Origin: Geobacter sp.
GTDB lineage: Bacteria > Desulfobacterota > Desulfuromonadia > Geobacterales > DSM-12255
Direction: 5' to 3'
Length of the DNA: 8,303 nt
Assembly: GCA_012026855.1 (NCBI GenBank)
Contig: VEOV01000118.1
Span: 1 to 8,303, forward strand
Shown here: positions 1 through 5,631 of the stretch, piece after piece
How positions within the stretch are numbered: position 1 is the stretch's first letter
Layout of the letters: every line of letters begins with the position of its first letter
The notes under the pieces: generated by a model
What the model saw: the letters and a program-made list of their open reading frames with translations, nothing else
Databases searched by the model: none
What the model was told of the DNA's origin: nothing
Position numbers and translations under genes: made by a program

Positions 1-879
1 ATATTCTTCTGCCCCGTTCTGCTGCGCGCCGAGTGCCGCGAATGTCGCCAGTGCCTGTGCGCGGAAGGCACGGCATTGCTCCGTCCGCTCGCTGTTGTTG
101 CGTACGGCAAGTTTTGCCGCCTCTCCGAGCCCGGCAATGAGCGGCACAGGTAAGGTGCCGGGTCGCAGCCCCTGCTCCTGCCCGCCGCCGAACATGAGCG
201 GGCGCAGCGGGGGAAACTGCCGCTCCTGCTTGCGGGCGATCAGGGCTCCGATGCCTTTGGGACCGTAGATTTTGTGGCCGCTGATGGCGGTCAGGTCGAT
301 ACGGGGCTGGCGGAGCTGCTCCAGTGCCTTGCCGAATCCCTGGGCGGCATCGACATGCCACCAGGCGCCATGGTTCGCTAAAATTTCCGCCACATCTGAC
401 AGCGGTTGCAGTACCCCGGTTTCGTTGTTTACCTGCATGGTGGAAACCAGGAGGGTGTCGGGACGAAGCGCATCTGCCAGGCGCTGCGGTTCGAAACGGC
501 CATCAGCGCCGACCGGCAGGATCTGCACTTCGAAGCCCAGCCGGGCCATCTCCTCAAACGGTTCAAGGACTGCCTTGTGCTCGACTGCAGTGGTAATCAG
601 ATGGCGACGACCACTGCGGATGCCTTCCTCTGCGAGCCCGAGTATCGCCAGATTGTTGCTCTCCGTAGCGCCGCTGGTAAAAATCACTTCGTCGCGGCGT
701 GCCCTCACCACGTCGGCTACCTGCCCCCTGGCATGCTCCACTGCGGTAAGGGCAAACACGCCGTAGTCATGGATGGGGCTGGCAGCATTACCGTAATCTT
801 TTTCCAGAAAGCGCAGCACCACAGATGCTACCGACGGCTCCACCGGCGTTGTCGCGTTGCAGTCCAGATAAATAGCCAT
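1..879 (-). CDS. Cysteine desulfurase, DndA/IscS-like (3' end outside window)
   Basis: A PLP-dependent enzyme that takes sulfur from L-cysteine as an enzyme-bound persulfide for transfer to acceptors. The frame is open from the ATG at 879 to the window edge, 293 codons. It begins MAIYLDCNATTPVEP. Visible motifs are TSGATESNNLAI (PLP phosphate binding), H101 in TTAVEHK (stacks on PLP), D177 and Q180 in WHVDAAQ, and K203 in SGHKIYGPKG (Schiff-base lysine). All are offset by three from E. coli IscS H104, D180, Q183 and K206. The catalytic loop cysteine, expected near residue 325, is outside the window. The stretch LMFGGGQEQGLRPGTLPVPL and the YGNAASPIHDYG segment recall DndA, the desulfurase of DNA phosphorothioation, more than housekeeping IscS or NifS; this is from memory of the families. 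The start is supported by GGGAG at 886-890 on the minus strand. It is divergent from a LysR gene. Family is near certain; the DndA subtype is about even odds. Confidence 0.93.
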   Translation of the reverse strand, partial: MAIYLDCNATTPVEPSVASVVLRFLEKDYGNAASPIHDYGVFALTAVEHARGQVADVVRARRDEVIFTSGATESNNLAILGLAEEGIRSGRRHLITTAVEHKAVLEPFEEMARLGFEVQILPVGADGRFEPQRLADALRPDTLLVSTMQVNNETGVLQPLSDVAEILANHGAWWHVDAAQGFGKALEQLRQPRIDLTAISGHKIYGPKGIGALIARKQERQFPPLRPLMFGGGQEQGLRPGTLPVPLIAGLGEAAKLAVRNNSERTEQCRAFRAQALATFAALGAQQNGAEEY

Positions 880-902
880 ATTTAACTCCCTTAGCGGTAA
901 TT

Positions 903-938
903 GTTGCCAAGTATACGCAGGGCTTGTATATAAGAAAA
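903..938 (-). promoter_or_regulatory. Possible sigma70 promoter for the cysteine desulfurase
   Basis: On the minus strand a -10 element TATACT (910-915) lies 17 bp from a weak -35 TTTTCT (933-938). Transcription would start near 903, leaving a leader of about 24 nt that holds the GGGAG ribosome site. The weak -35 would suit an activator-dependent promoter. Confidence 0.4.
912..930. promoter_or_regulatory. Inverted repeat TATAC-N9-GTATA, candidate LysR operator
   Basis: A perfect 5-bp dyad, TATAC (912-916) and GTATA (926-930), sits in the 117-bp gap between two divergent genes. LysR-type regulators typically bind AT-rich interrupted dyads of this size in the gap they share with their target. 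It does not match the simple T-N11-A core exactly. It covers most of the proposed -10 and the spacer of the desulfurase promoter, so a bound regulator could repress or remodel that promoter. Sequence alone does not prove binding. Confidence 0.4.
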
Positions 939-961
939 ATATATTGTTTTTATGGTGGTTA

Positions 962-967
962 TATAAT
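962..967 (+). promoter_or_regulatory. TATAAT -10 element for the LysR gene
   Basis: A perfect TATAAT lies 29 bp upstream of the LysR start codon in an AT-rich stretch. No convincing -35 hexamer is found at 16-18 bp, so the promoter is tentative. Confidence 0.35.
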
Positions 968-996
968 TAACGAATAACATTGACGGGGTGTGAGCC

Positions 997-1911
997 ATGG
1001 ATGTGCGCCAGCTGAAATTCTTTCTGGGTGTGGCGGAGTGTGAAAGTTTTACCAGGGCGGCAGAGCAGCTGCATATCGCCCAACCGGCCCTCAGCATCGC
1101 CATCAAAAAACTGGAGGAGGAGCTGGATGTGCTGCAGTTCAACCGGCGGGACAGAAAAATCTCTTTAACTGCCGAAGGTGAAGCGCTGTTGCTTCATGCT
1201 CAGGCTATTCTGCAGGGGGTCAACGACGCAAAGCGGGAGATTGCCGATCTGCGGGGTCTGCTCAAGGGGGAGGTACGCGTTGGTCTTACCCCGATGTTAA
1301 GCAGCTTCTTCTTCCCGAAAATAATCGCTTCCTTTAAGCAGAGCCATCCGGCTCTGAGGATTTCCATTTCCGGTGACAGCGCCTGGAACATCCAGCGTAA
1401 AATAGAGTCCGGAGAGTTGGATATCGGGGTTATTGCCGGTGAGGTGCCGGAGGGACTGGATTCCCTCCGCCTGTTACGGGAGGAGATCGTTGCGGGCGTG
1501 TACGCCGGACACCCCTTTGCCGGACGCAAGAAAGTTGCCCTGCGCGAACTGCTGCAAGAGCCGCTGATCCATTACAAGGAAGGGTATCACCTGCGCGAGT
1601 TGATTGATGAACTGCATGCCGGGGAAGGGCTCACCCCCCTGGTGGTGGCAGAATCAAATTTGTTCACCCTGATCCGGAGCCTGGTCAAGGAGAGGCTGGG
1701 GCTGGCGTTTTTCCTTAAAATGGTGGTGGCGCGCGATGCTGAAGTGGTTGCCGTTTCATCTGAGCCGCAGCTTTTTATGGATCTCCACATCGCGTGGAAG
1801 AAAAATTCCTATCTCTCCCGGGCAAACCGCGCCTTTGTAGATTTTCTGATTCGGGAACTGGATGAGTATTACATGATCACTCTGGCAGCGGGGTCGTTTC
1901 CGTTGCCCTGA
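997..1911 (+). CDS. LysR-family transcriptional regulator
   Basis: A 304-residue DNA-binding regulator, the usual LTTR length. The N-terminal winged helix-turn-helix begins MDVRQLKFFLGVAECESFTR, followed by the recognition-helix region AAEQLHIAQPALSIAIKKLE (about residues 21-40) and the wing (ISLTAEGEALL, around residues 55-65). A linker helix (about 66-90) leads to a periplasmic-binding-protein-like effector domain starting near GEVRVGLTPM, with the usual GELDIGVIAG strand. The effector cannot be read from sequence. The start follows a weak GGGGTG site at 985-990. One oddity is LDVLQFNRRDRK, where most family members have a G-x-x-LF-x-R pattern. It is transcribed away from the cysteine desulfurase, the classical arrangement for an LTTR controlling its neighbour and itself, so sulfur metabolism or the desulfurase pathway is the likeliest target (inference). 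Confidence 0.95.
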   Translation: MDVRQLKFFLGVAECESFTRAAEQLHIAQPALSIAIKKLEEELDVLQFNRRDRKISLTAEGEALLLHAQAILQGVNDAKREIADLRGLLKGEVRVGLTPMLSSFFFPKIIASFKQSHPALRISISGDSAWNIQRKIESGELDIGVIAGEVPEGLDSLRLLREEIVAGVYAGHPFAGRKKVALRELLQEPLIHYKEGYHLRELIDELHAGEGLTPLVVAESNLFTLIRSLVKERLGLAFFLKMVVARDAEVVAVSSEPQLFMDLHIAWKKNSYLSRANRAFVDFLIRELDEYYMITLAAGSFPLP

Positions 1912-1930
1912 ACAGTGGCAGTTCCAATTA

Positions 1931-1944
1931 TTGATTCAGGTCAA
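1931..1944 (+). promoter_or_regulatory. FNR/CRP-type site TTGAT-TCAG-GTCAA
   Basis: This matches the FNR consensus TTGAT-N4-ATCAA at nine of ten positions. Its centre (1937.5) is 41.5 bp upstream of the start point predicted from the extended -10 at 1964-1972, which is exactly the class II activator position. It implies control by an Fnr/Crp-superfamily regulator, most simply by oxygen or nitrogen-oxide status. Other family members (Dnr, Nnr, HcpR) use similar half-sites, so the exact regulator is unknown. Confidence 0.65.
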
Positions 1945-1963
1945 AGTAACGGGGCGACTGGCA

Positions 1964-1979
1964 TGCTATTTTGGCAACC
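1964..1979 (+). promoter_or_regulatory. Extended -10 promoter TGC-TATTTT
   Basis: TG at 1964-1965 plus TATTTT at 1967-1972 form an extended -10 with no recognisable -35, as expected when an activator sits at -41.5. Transcription would begin at about 1979, one base before the only well-placed ATG (1980), so the message may be leaderless. Confidence 0.5.
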
Positions 1980-2318
1980 ATGAGTATGCTTCGTTTGACC
2001 ATACGGAATGTCGCCATCATGATGCTGATGGTCGTTCTGATCATGCCGGCCGCTGTCCATGCCCACACCCTGGAATTGCTGCGGGCTGAAACATCTCATG
2101 TTTCTGGTGGAGGTTGCCATGATGTCGGCAGCGATGCTGATCAGGATTCGACCGGCGAGCACCAGGATGATGCCCGTTGCTGCGAACTTGATACCCCTTA
2201 CGACCTGCCATTCTCTCAACCCCTTTTGATAACTGCCGTGACCGGCATGCTCGCCTGCACTTCAGACGGCAGGCCGCTGGACGGTCATGGCAGAAGAATC
2301 TACAAGCCTCCCCGTTAG
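1980..2318 (+). CDS. Small exported His/Cys-rich protein, uncharacterised
   Basis: A 112-residue protein with a clear signal peptide: basic start MSMLRLTIRN, then a Met/Val/Leu-rich hydrophobic core, with likely cleavage after AVHA (residue 28) so the mature protein begins HTLELLRAE. The mature part is acidic and metal-ligand rich: C46-H47, H61, and C67-C68 in DDARCCELDTP, ending YKPPR. I recognise no named domain; it resembles the short signal-bearing proteins found beside metal-efflux operons, so periplasmic metal binding is a reasonable but unproven guess. ATG 1980 is preferred over the TTG at 1971 because the TTG lies within or next to the predicted -10. No good Shine-Dalgarno is present. 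It lies 74 bp upstream of the DUF6448-like gene and is probably co-transcribed with it. Confidence 0.7.
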   Translation: MSMLRLTIRNVAIMMLMVVLIMPAAVHAHTLELLRAETSHVSGGGCHDVGSDADQDSTGEHQDDARCCELDTPYDLPFSQPLLITAVTGMLACTSDGRPLDGHGRRIYKPPR

Positions 2319-2392
2319 CCGCATCCGGTTGTCAGCAAGAGACCTCTACCATTCAGACTCAACAATAACCAGATGCTACAGGAGGCATTTAT

Positions 2393-3037
2393 ATGCAAAC
2401 AATACAGATAGTTAAGACAGTGTTGACAGGAATCGCCGCAGCCGTGACGCTTGCCCTCGCCATCCCCCAAAAGGCTGCTGCTCATTGCGACACCCTCGAT
2501 GGCCCGGTTGTCCAGGATGCCCATAAGGCGTTGGAAACAAAAAAGATCACCCCGGTGCTTAAATGGGTGAAGGCGAAGGATGAAAAAGCGGTCAAAGCGG
2601 CATTTAACAAGGCGCTGGCAGCAAAAGGGGCTGACACTGAAACTGCCCACAACAAATTCTTTGCTGCCCTGGTGAAGATCCATCGTGCCGGTGAAGGCGC
2701 TCCATTTACCGGGTTGAAACCAGCCGGTACGGTTGAGCCTGCGGTAGCCGAAGCAGACAAAGCGCTGGCCGGCGGTTCAGCTGATGCCCTGGTTAAGCTG
2801 GTTAGCGACGATGTCAGCGCCGGCATAAAGAAACGTTTTGATCGGGCTGCTGCCGCCTATCAGCACAAGGATGACAGCGTTGCCCAGGGGCGTGAGTTTG
2901 TCGAGGCGTATGTGGAGTTCACGCACTATGTGGAAAAACTTCACATGGATGCCACCGGTAAAGGCGCCCATGGTGAGCACAAGGCAGAGACCGGGCAACA
3001 TGGCGGCCATGCCGGGCATGGCGCTGCCAAGCACTGA
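2393..3037 (+). CDS. Periplasmic DUF6448-like protein with His-rich tail
   Basis: A 214-residue exported protein. The signal peptide (residues 1-30) ends PQKAAA, and the predicted mature chain begins H31-C32-D33 in AHCDTLDGPVV. The rest is predicted mostly helical, with family-like segments KITPVLKWVKAKDE, LVKIHRAGEGAPFTGLKPAG and EAYVEFTHYVEKLH. Histidines at 44, 86, 97, 158, 178 and 184, plus C32, are candidate metal or haem ligands. The last 25 residues hold six more histidines (193, 196, 203, 206, 209, 214) in a Gly-rich tail typical of metal-chelating ends. The function of DUF6448 proteins is not known to me; assignment is from remembered similarity. AGGAGG at 2380-2385 gives a strong ribosome site 7 bp before the ATG. 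It is probably in one transcript with the small exported protein upstream, under the FNR-type promoter, and a strong terminator follows. Confidence 0.9.
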   Translation: MQTIQIVKTVLTGIAAAVTLALAIPQKAAAHCDTLDGPVVQDAHKALETKKITPVLKWVKAKDEKAVKAAFNKALAAKGADTETAHNKFFAALVKIHRAGEGAPFTGLKPAGTVEPAVAEADKALAGGSADALVKLVSDDVSAGIKKRFDRAAAAYQHKDDSVAQGREFVEAYVEFTHYVEKLHMDATGKGAHGEHKAETGQHGGHAGHGAAKH

Positions 3038-3048
3038 CAGCTGAACGG

Positions 3049-3080
3049 AAGGGGCTCATGATGAGCCCCTTTCTGTTTTG
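3049..3080 (+). terminator. Rho-independent terminator
   Basis: A perfect 9-bp GC-rich stem, AAGGGGCTC (3049-3057) with GAGCCCCTT (3063-3071), closes a five-base ATGAT loop and is followed by the T-rich run TCTGTTTTG. It lies 11 bp after the stop codon of the DUF6448-like gene and ends that operon. Confidence 0.85.
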
Positions 3081-3086
3081 TGATCT

Positions 3087-3128
3087 TTGAAGTTGTGCAA
3101 ATGAATTTCTGGAAATTGAGGTTATACT
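3087..3128 (+). promoter_or_regulatory. Candidate promoter of the rubredoxin operon with weak FNR-like dyad
   Basis: A good -10, TATACT (3123-3128), has no -35. A degenerate dyad TTGAA-GTTG-TGCAA (3087-3100) matches seven of ten FNR consensus positions. Its centre is 29.5 bp before the -10, the same spacing as at the promoter at 1931-1972. This suggests a second class II promoter, but the dyad alone would be unconvincing. Confidence 0.35.
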
Positions 3129-3213
3129 TATCCATAAACCCGGCCACCTGATGCACAGCGCCATTTCCGGAGGGCGCAATATTTAACCGGCAGTGTGTGG
3201 TCAAAGGGGTTCC

Positions 3214-3564
3214 ATGATACGAGTCAAGCGTGTGTATGAGCCTTGCGAAACAGGCGATGGCCCCCGTTTCCTGGTGGATCGGCTTTGGCCGCGCGGCATG
3301 AACAAAGAGGCGCTCCATCTGGAAGCCTGGCTGAAAGAGCTGGCCCCCAGTAATGAGCTGCGTCTCTGGTTTGGTCACGATGCGGGCAAGTGGGAAGAGT
3401 TCTGCCGCCTTTACCATGCTGAACTGGATGGCAATAAAAGTGCCTGGAGCCGGCTCGCAGAGCTGGCTGAAAACCGGGATATCACCCTGCTCTTCGCTGC
3501 CCATGACACGGAGCATAATAATGCGGTCGCACTCAGGGCATATCTCGAAGGTCTGCCGGGGTGA
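3214..3564 (+). CDS. DUF488 (YeaO-like) family protein
   Basis: A 116-residue cytoplasmic protein, close to the length of E. coli YeaO. It begins MIRVKRVYEPCETGDGPRFL and has the family hallmark VDRLWPRGMNKEAL, followed by LKELAPSNELRLWFGHD, a helix with WEEFCRLYHAEL, and DITLLFAAHDTEHNNAVALR near the end. The biochemical role of the family is unestablished. ATG 3214 is chosen because AAGGGG (3204-3209) precedes it and because family members start at this MIxxKRVY; a GTG at 3193 would add seven unsupported residues. It opens an operon with rubredoxin (49 bp downstream) and a flavoprotein reductase, so a redox or stress role is suggested by context only. Confidence 0.92.
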   Translation: MIRVKRVYEPCETGDGPRFLVDRLWPRGMNKEALHLEAWLKELAPSNELRLWFGHDAGKWEEFCRLYHAELDGNKSAWSRLAELAENRDITLLFAAHDTEHNNAVALRAYLEGLPG

Positions 3565-3613
3565 CTGGTGGTAACTGGGCAGGGCAGAATGACAACAGCA
3601 CAAGGGGGAAGAC

Positions 3614-3772
3614 ATGAGAAGTTGGCAATGCACAATCTGTCAGTATGTATACGATCCGGCTGCCGGGGACATGGACAACGGAATTGCTGCCGGTACCGCT
3701 TTTGAGGACCTGCCGGCAGACTGGGTCTGTCCTGTTTGCGGAGCCGGCAAAGATCTCTTTGAGGAATTGTGA
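3614..3772 (+). CDS. Rubredoxin
   Basis: A complete 52-residue rubredoxin, a cytoplasmic one-electron carrier with a single Fe(Cys)4 site. All four ligands are present in the two CxxC knuckles: C6-C9 in WQCTICQYVYDP and C39-C42 in VCPVCGAGKDLFEE. The family core residues Y11, Y13, D14-P15, G18, F30, L33-P34, W37 and F49 are also present. AGGGGG just upstream (3603-3608) gives a ribosome site before ATG 3614. It lies 49 bp after the DUF488 gene and 27 bp before a pyridine-nucleotide flavoprotein, which is its likely reductase. Rubredoxins of anaerobes commonly feed rubrerythrin, superoxide reductase or rubredoxin:oxygen oxidoreductase, none of which is in the window. Confidence 0.97.
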   Translation: MRSWQCTICQYVYDPAAGDMDNGIAAGTAFEDLPADWVCPVCGAGKDLFEEL

Positions 3773-3799
3773 CGGTCAGCCGTCAGCAGAGGATTGCCC

Positions 3800-5131
3800 A
3801 TGAAAACAGTAATAATCGGCGGGCTTGCAGCCGGCTTGTCGGCCGCAAGCCAAATCAGGCGCGAGCGAAACGATGCCCAGGTGATTGTTTTGGAGAAATC
3901 GGGGGATGTTTCCTATGCCGCGTGTGGCATGCCTTACAACCTGTTCTACAAGGACAAGGGGGTTGAAGACCTGCATGCGCTGAGCCTGGAGGTTATCCGT
4001 AAAGAGCGGGGCATCGACTACCGTCTGCACCACGAGGTCGTCAGTATTGATCCAGTCCGCAAGGAAGTAATGGTGGTTGACCATGGGCAGGCCAGGGAGT
4101 ATCGGGAAAACTACGATTTCCTTGTCTATGCCGCCGGCAACAGACCGATCCGGCTCTCCTTGCCCGGCTTTGATGAAAGTGTCTACTACTTCAAGACGCT
4201 GGACGACACTCGCCGGGTCAAAAAGATTATTTACGAACAAGCGCCTGCCAGCGTAATTCTTGTCGGCTCAGGTTACACGAATCTCGAACTGGCGGATGTG
4301 CTGTGCAATATGAAGATCATGCCGGTGATCCTGGAGAAAGCGGCCACGATTCTGCCGGCCTTTGCCGAAGAAATCCGGGCCAAAGTGCTGGAGTTGCTGG
4401 AACAAAAGGGTATCAGGCTCCATACCGGGGTGGATATCTCGGAAAAAAGCGGAACTGTGGTCAGGACCAGCAGCGGGGATTTCGAGGCAGATCTGGTCAT
4501 TGTCTCTGCCGGGATAAAGCCGATTTCGGACATTTTCGCTGCTGCCGGGTGTGAATTGGGCGTTGCCGGGGCAGTAAAGGTGGATCGTTATCTGCGCACG
4601 AACCTCCCCGATGTTTTTGCCGCCGGGGACTGCGCCGAACATTATGTGCGCCAGTTGGGCAGAAACGGGTATATGCCGCTCGGACCGGTGGCCAACAAGC
4701 AGGGTCGGCTTGTGGGCAGCAATATTGTCCACTACGACGCCATGAAGATGTTTGCCGGTATCGACCAGACAGCCGTGTTCAAGTTCTTTGATCTGACAGT
4801 GGCCACAACCGGACTCAATGAACGTCAACTGCTGGAGGCAAATGCCAGCTTTGTGAAAGTCAGCGTGGATACACCGACTCGCGGCGCGTTTCCGGGGGGT
4901 GGCATGATGCGTGTCCTGTTGCTGTGTGAGAAAGGGACCGGAATGCTGCTCGGCGCCCAGATGATCGGACAGGATGTCGTGGCAAAACGGCTCGATGTCC
5001 TTGCAACGGCAATCTACAAACAGATGACAGTGTTCGAGATTGCTGAACTTGACCTGAGTTATGCCCCGCTTTATGCGCCTGTCTGGGATCCACTCCTTGT
5101 TGCAGCCAACAAGGCAATCAAGGCAATCTGA
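3800..5131 (+). CDS. FAD/NAD(P)-dependent disulfide oxidoreductase (CoA-disulfide reductase / rubredoxin reductase-like)
   Basis: A 443-residue flavoprotein of the NADH oxidase/CoA-disulfide reductase group. The FAD-binding Rossmann motif is IIGGLAAGLSAA (residues 5-16). C42 in SYAACGMPYN aligns with the single redox cysteine of CoA-disulfide reductase and NADH peroxidase/oxidase. The NAD(P)H fold is at LVGSGYTNLELA (about 154-165), with the acidic residue in VILEK hinting at NADH. The second FAD motif is DVFAAGDCAEH with D277. The C-terminal dimerisation domain ends with SYAPLYAPVWDPLLVAANKA. No rhodanese domain is fused. N161 stands where the third glycine of GxGxxG usually is. AGAGGA (3788-3793) favours ATG 3800 over a TTG at 3794. 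Being 27 bp after rubredoxin, it may act as NAD(P)H:rubredoxin reductase; CoA-disulfide or polysulfide reduction and NADH oxidase are alternatives. Confidence 0.93.
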   Translation: MKTVIIGGLAAGLSAASQIRRERNDAQVIVLEKSGDVSYAACGMPYNLFYKDKGVEDLHALSLEVIRKERGIDYRLHHEVVSIDPVRKEVMVVDHGQAREYRENYDFLVYAAGNRPIRLSLPGFDESVYYFKTLDDTRRVKKIIYEQAPASVILVGSGYTNLELADVLCNMKIMPVILEKAATILPAFAEEIRAKVLELLEQKGIRLHTGVDISEKSGTVVRTSSGDFEADLVIVSAGIKPISDIFAAAGCELGVAGAVKVDRYLRTNLPDVFAAGDCAEHYVRQLGRNGYMPLGPVANKQGRLVGSNIVHYDAMKMFAGIDQTAVFKFFDLTVATTGLNERQLLEANASFVKVSVDTPTRGAFPGGGMMRVLLLCEKGTGMLLGAQMIGQDVVAKRLDVLATAIYKQMTVFEIAELDLSYAPLYAPVWDPLLVAANKAIKAI

Positions 5132-5140
5132 CATGATTTA

Positions 5141-5154
5141 ACGGCTGTCGCCGT
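5141..5154 (+). terminator. Short hairpin after the flavoprotein gene, weak terminator candidate
   Basis: ACGGC (5141-5145) pairs with GCCGT (5150-5154) around a TGTC loop, 9 bp after the stop codon. The following sequence is AT-rich (CAATTAGTATT) but has no U-run, so termination here is uncertain. Confidence 0.3.
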
Positions 5155-5168
5155 CAATTAGTATTCAC

Positions 5169-5197
5169 TTGCGACTGGTTAGCTGTTTGGTTATGAT
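5169..5197 (+). promoter_or_regulatory. Sigma70-type promoter TTGCGA-N17-TATGAT
   Basis: The -35 TTGCGA (5169-5174, four of six) and the -10 TATGAT (5192-5197, five of six) are separated by the optimal 17 bp. Transcription would start near 5204, practically at the ATG at 5206. Confidence 0.55.
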
Positions 5198-5205
5198 TTG
5201 AAACC

Positions 5206-5556
5206 ATGAATTCATTTGGAGAGTTAATTTCGAAAAGAAGGTATCTGCTGCCGCTGCTGGCAGTGGTGTCGTTTTTTTTCTTTTCCCAGGGAATAGTTCT
5301 CCCCCACCTGGTCAGCCCGCAGGACGCCCGGCTCTCCAAGCCGGAAGAGGTCAAGCCGCTTTCCTGCATCATCGGCAAGGCCCAGCTGAAATCTTCGCAA
5401 TGCCGGATTCTGAAGGTTGTCCCGTTTGTTGCACTCTACCACAAAGTCGAAATAACAAGTCAACAACCATCCTGCCGTACAGTTTCAAACCAGCAGTTCC
5501 AGACTGTCGGCCAGGCAACAGGCTCCTCTGCCTCTGCCAGGGCCCCACCTGCCTAA
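5206..5556 (+). CDS. Small membrane-anchored or exported hypothetical protein
   Basis: A 116-residue open frame I do not recognise. It has a basic N-terminus (MNSFGELISKRRYL), one hydrophobic segment at about residues 13-33 including a run of four phenylalanines, and a soluble remainder with cysteines in LSCIIG, SSQCRIL and QPSCRT, ending SARAPPA. It looks like a signal peptide or anchor followed by a small periplasmic domain, loosely like the short exported protein at 1980-2318. A plausible promoter lies directly upstream. No Shine-Dalgarno precedes the ATG, so either translation is leaderless or the true start differs. The latter half has Ser/Gln/Ala-rich low-complexity sequence, and the next stretch is a decayed pseudogene, so this gene could also be degraded at its 3' end. 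Confidence 0.45.
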   Translation: MNSFGELISKRRYLLPLLAVVSFFFFSQGIVLPHLVSPQDARLSKPEEVKPLSCIIGKAQLKSSQCRILKVVPFVALYHKVEITSQQPSCRTVSNQQFQTVGQATGSSASARAPPA

Positions 5557-5631
5557 CCTTTTTCAATAGTCTGCCACTTAACTCTCCGTTGCATCGCCAA
5601 GAAGCATTTGCCACCCGATTTACGTCCTCTA

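Noticed and set aside
272..885. Three overlapping plus-strand open frames opposite the cysteine desulfurase
   Set aside because: They are Ser/Arg/Pro-rich shadow translations of the minus-strand gene, with no ribosome site and no recognisable family.
1961..1978. Possible sigma54 promoter (TGGCATG ... TTGGCA)
   Set aside because: The spacing between the GG and GC elements is one to two bases too long, and the FNR site with an extended -10 explains the region better.
3158..3177. GCGCC/GGCGC hairpin in the leader of the DUF488 operon
   Set aside because: The stem is only 5 bp with a 10-base loop, with no T-run and no known riboswitch or attenuator pattern.
2941..3633. 230-codon minus-strand open frame spanning the terminator and DUF488 gene
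   Set aside because: It crosses a strong terminator and the ends of two well-supported plus-strand genes, and encodes no recognisable protein.
3776..5134. Long minus-strand open frames (154 and 288 codons) opposite the flavoprotein
   Set aside because: The plus strand has unmistakable FAD and NAD motifs; the antisense frames show no domain and reflect codon bias.
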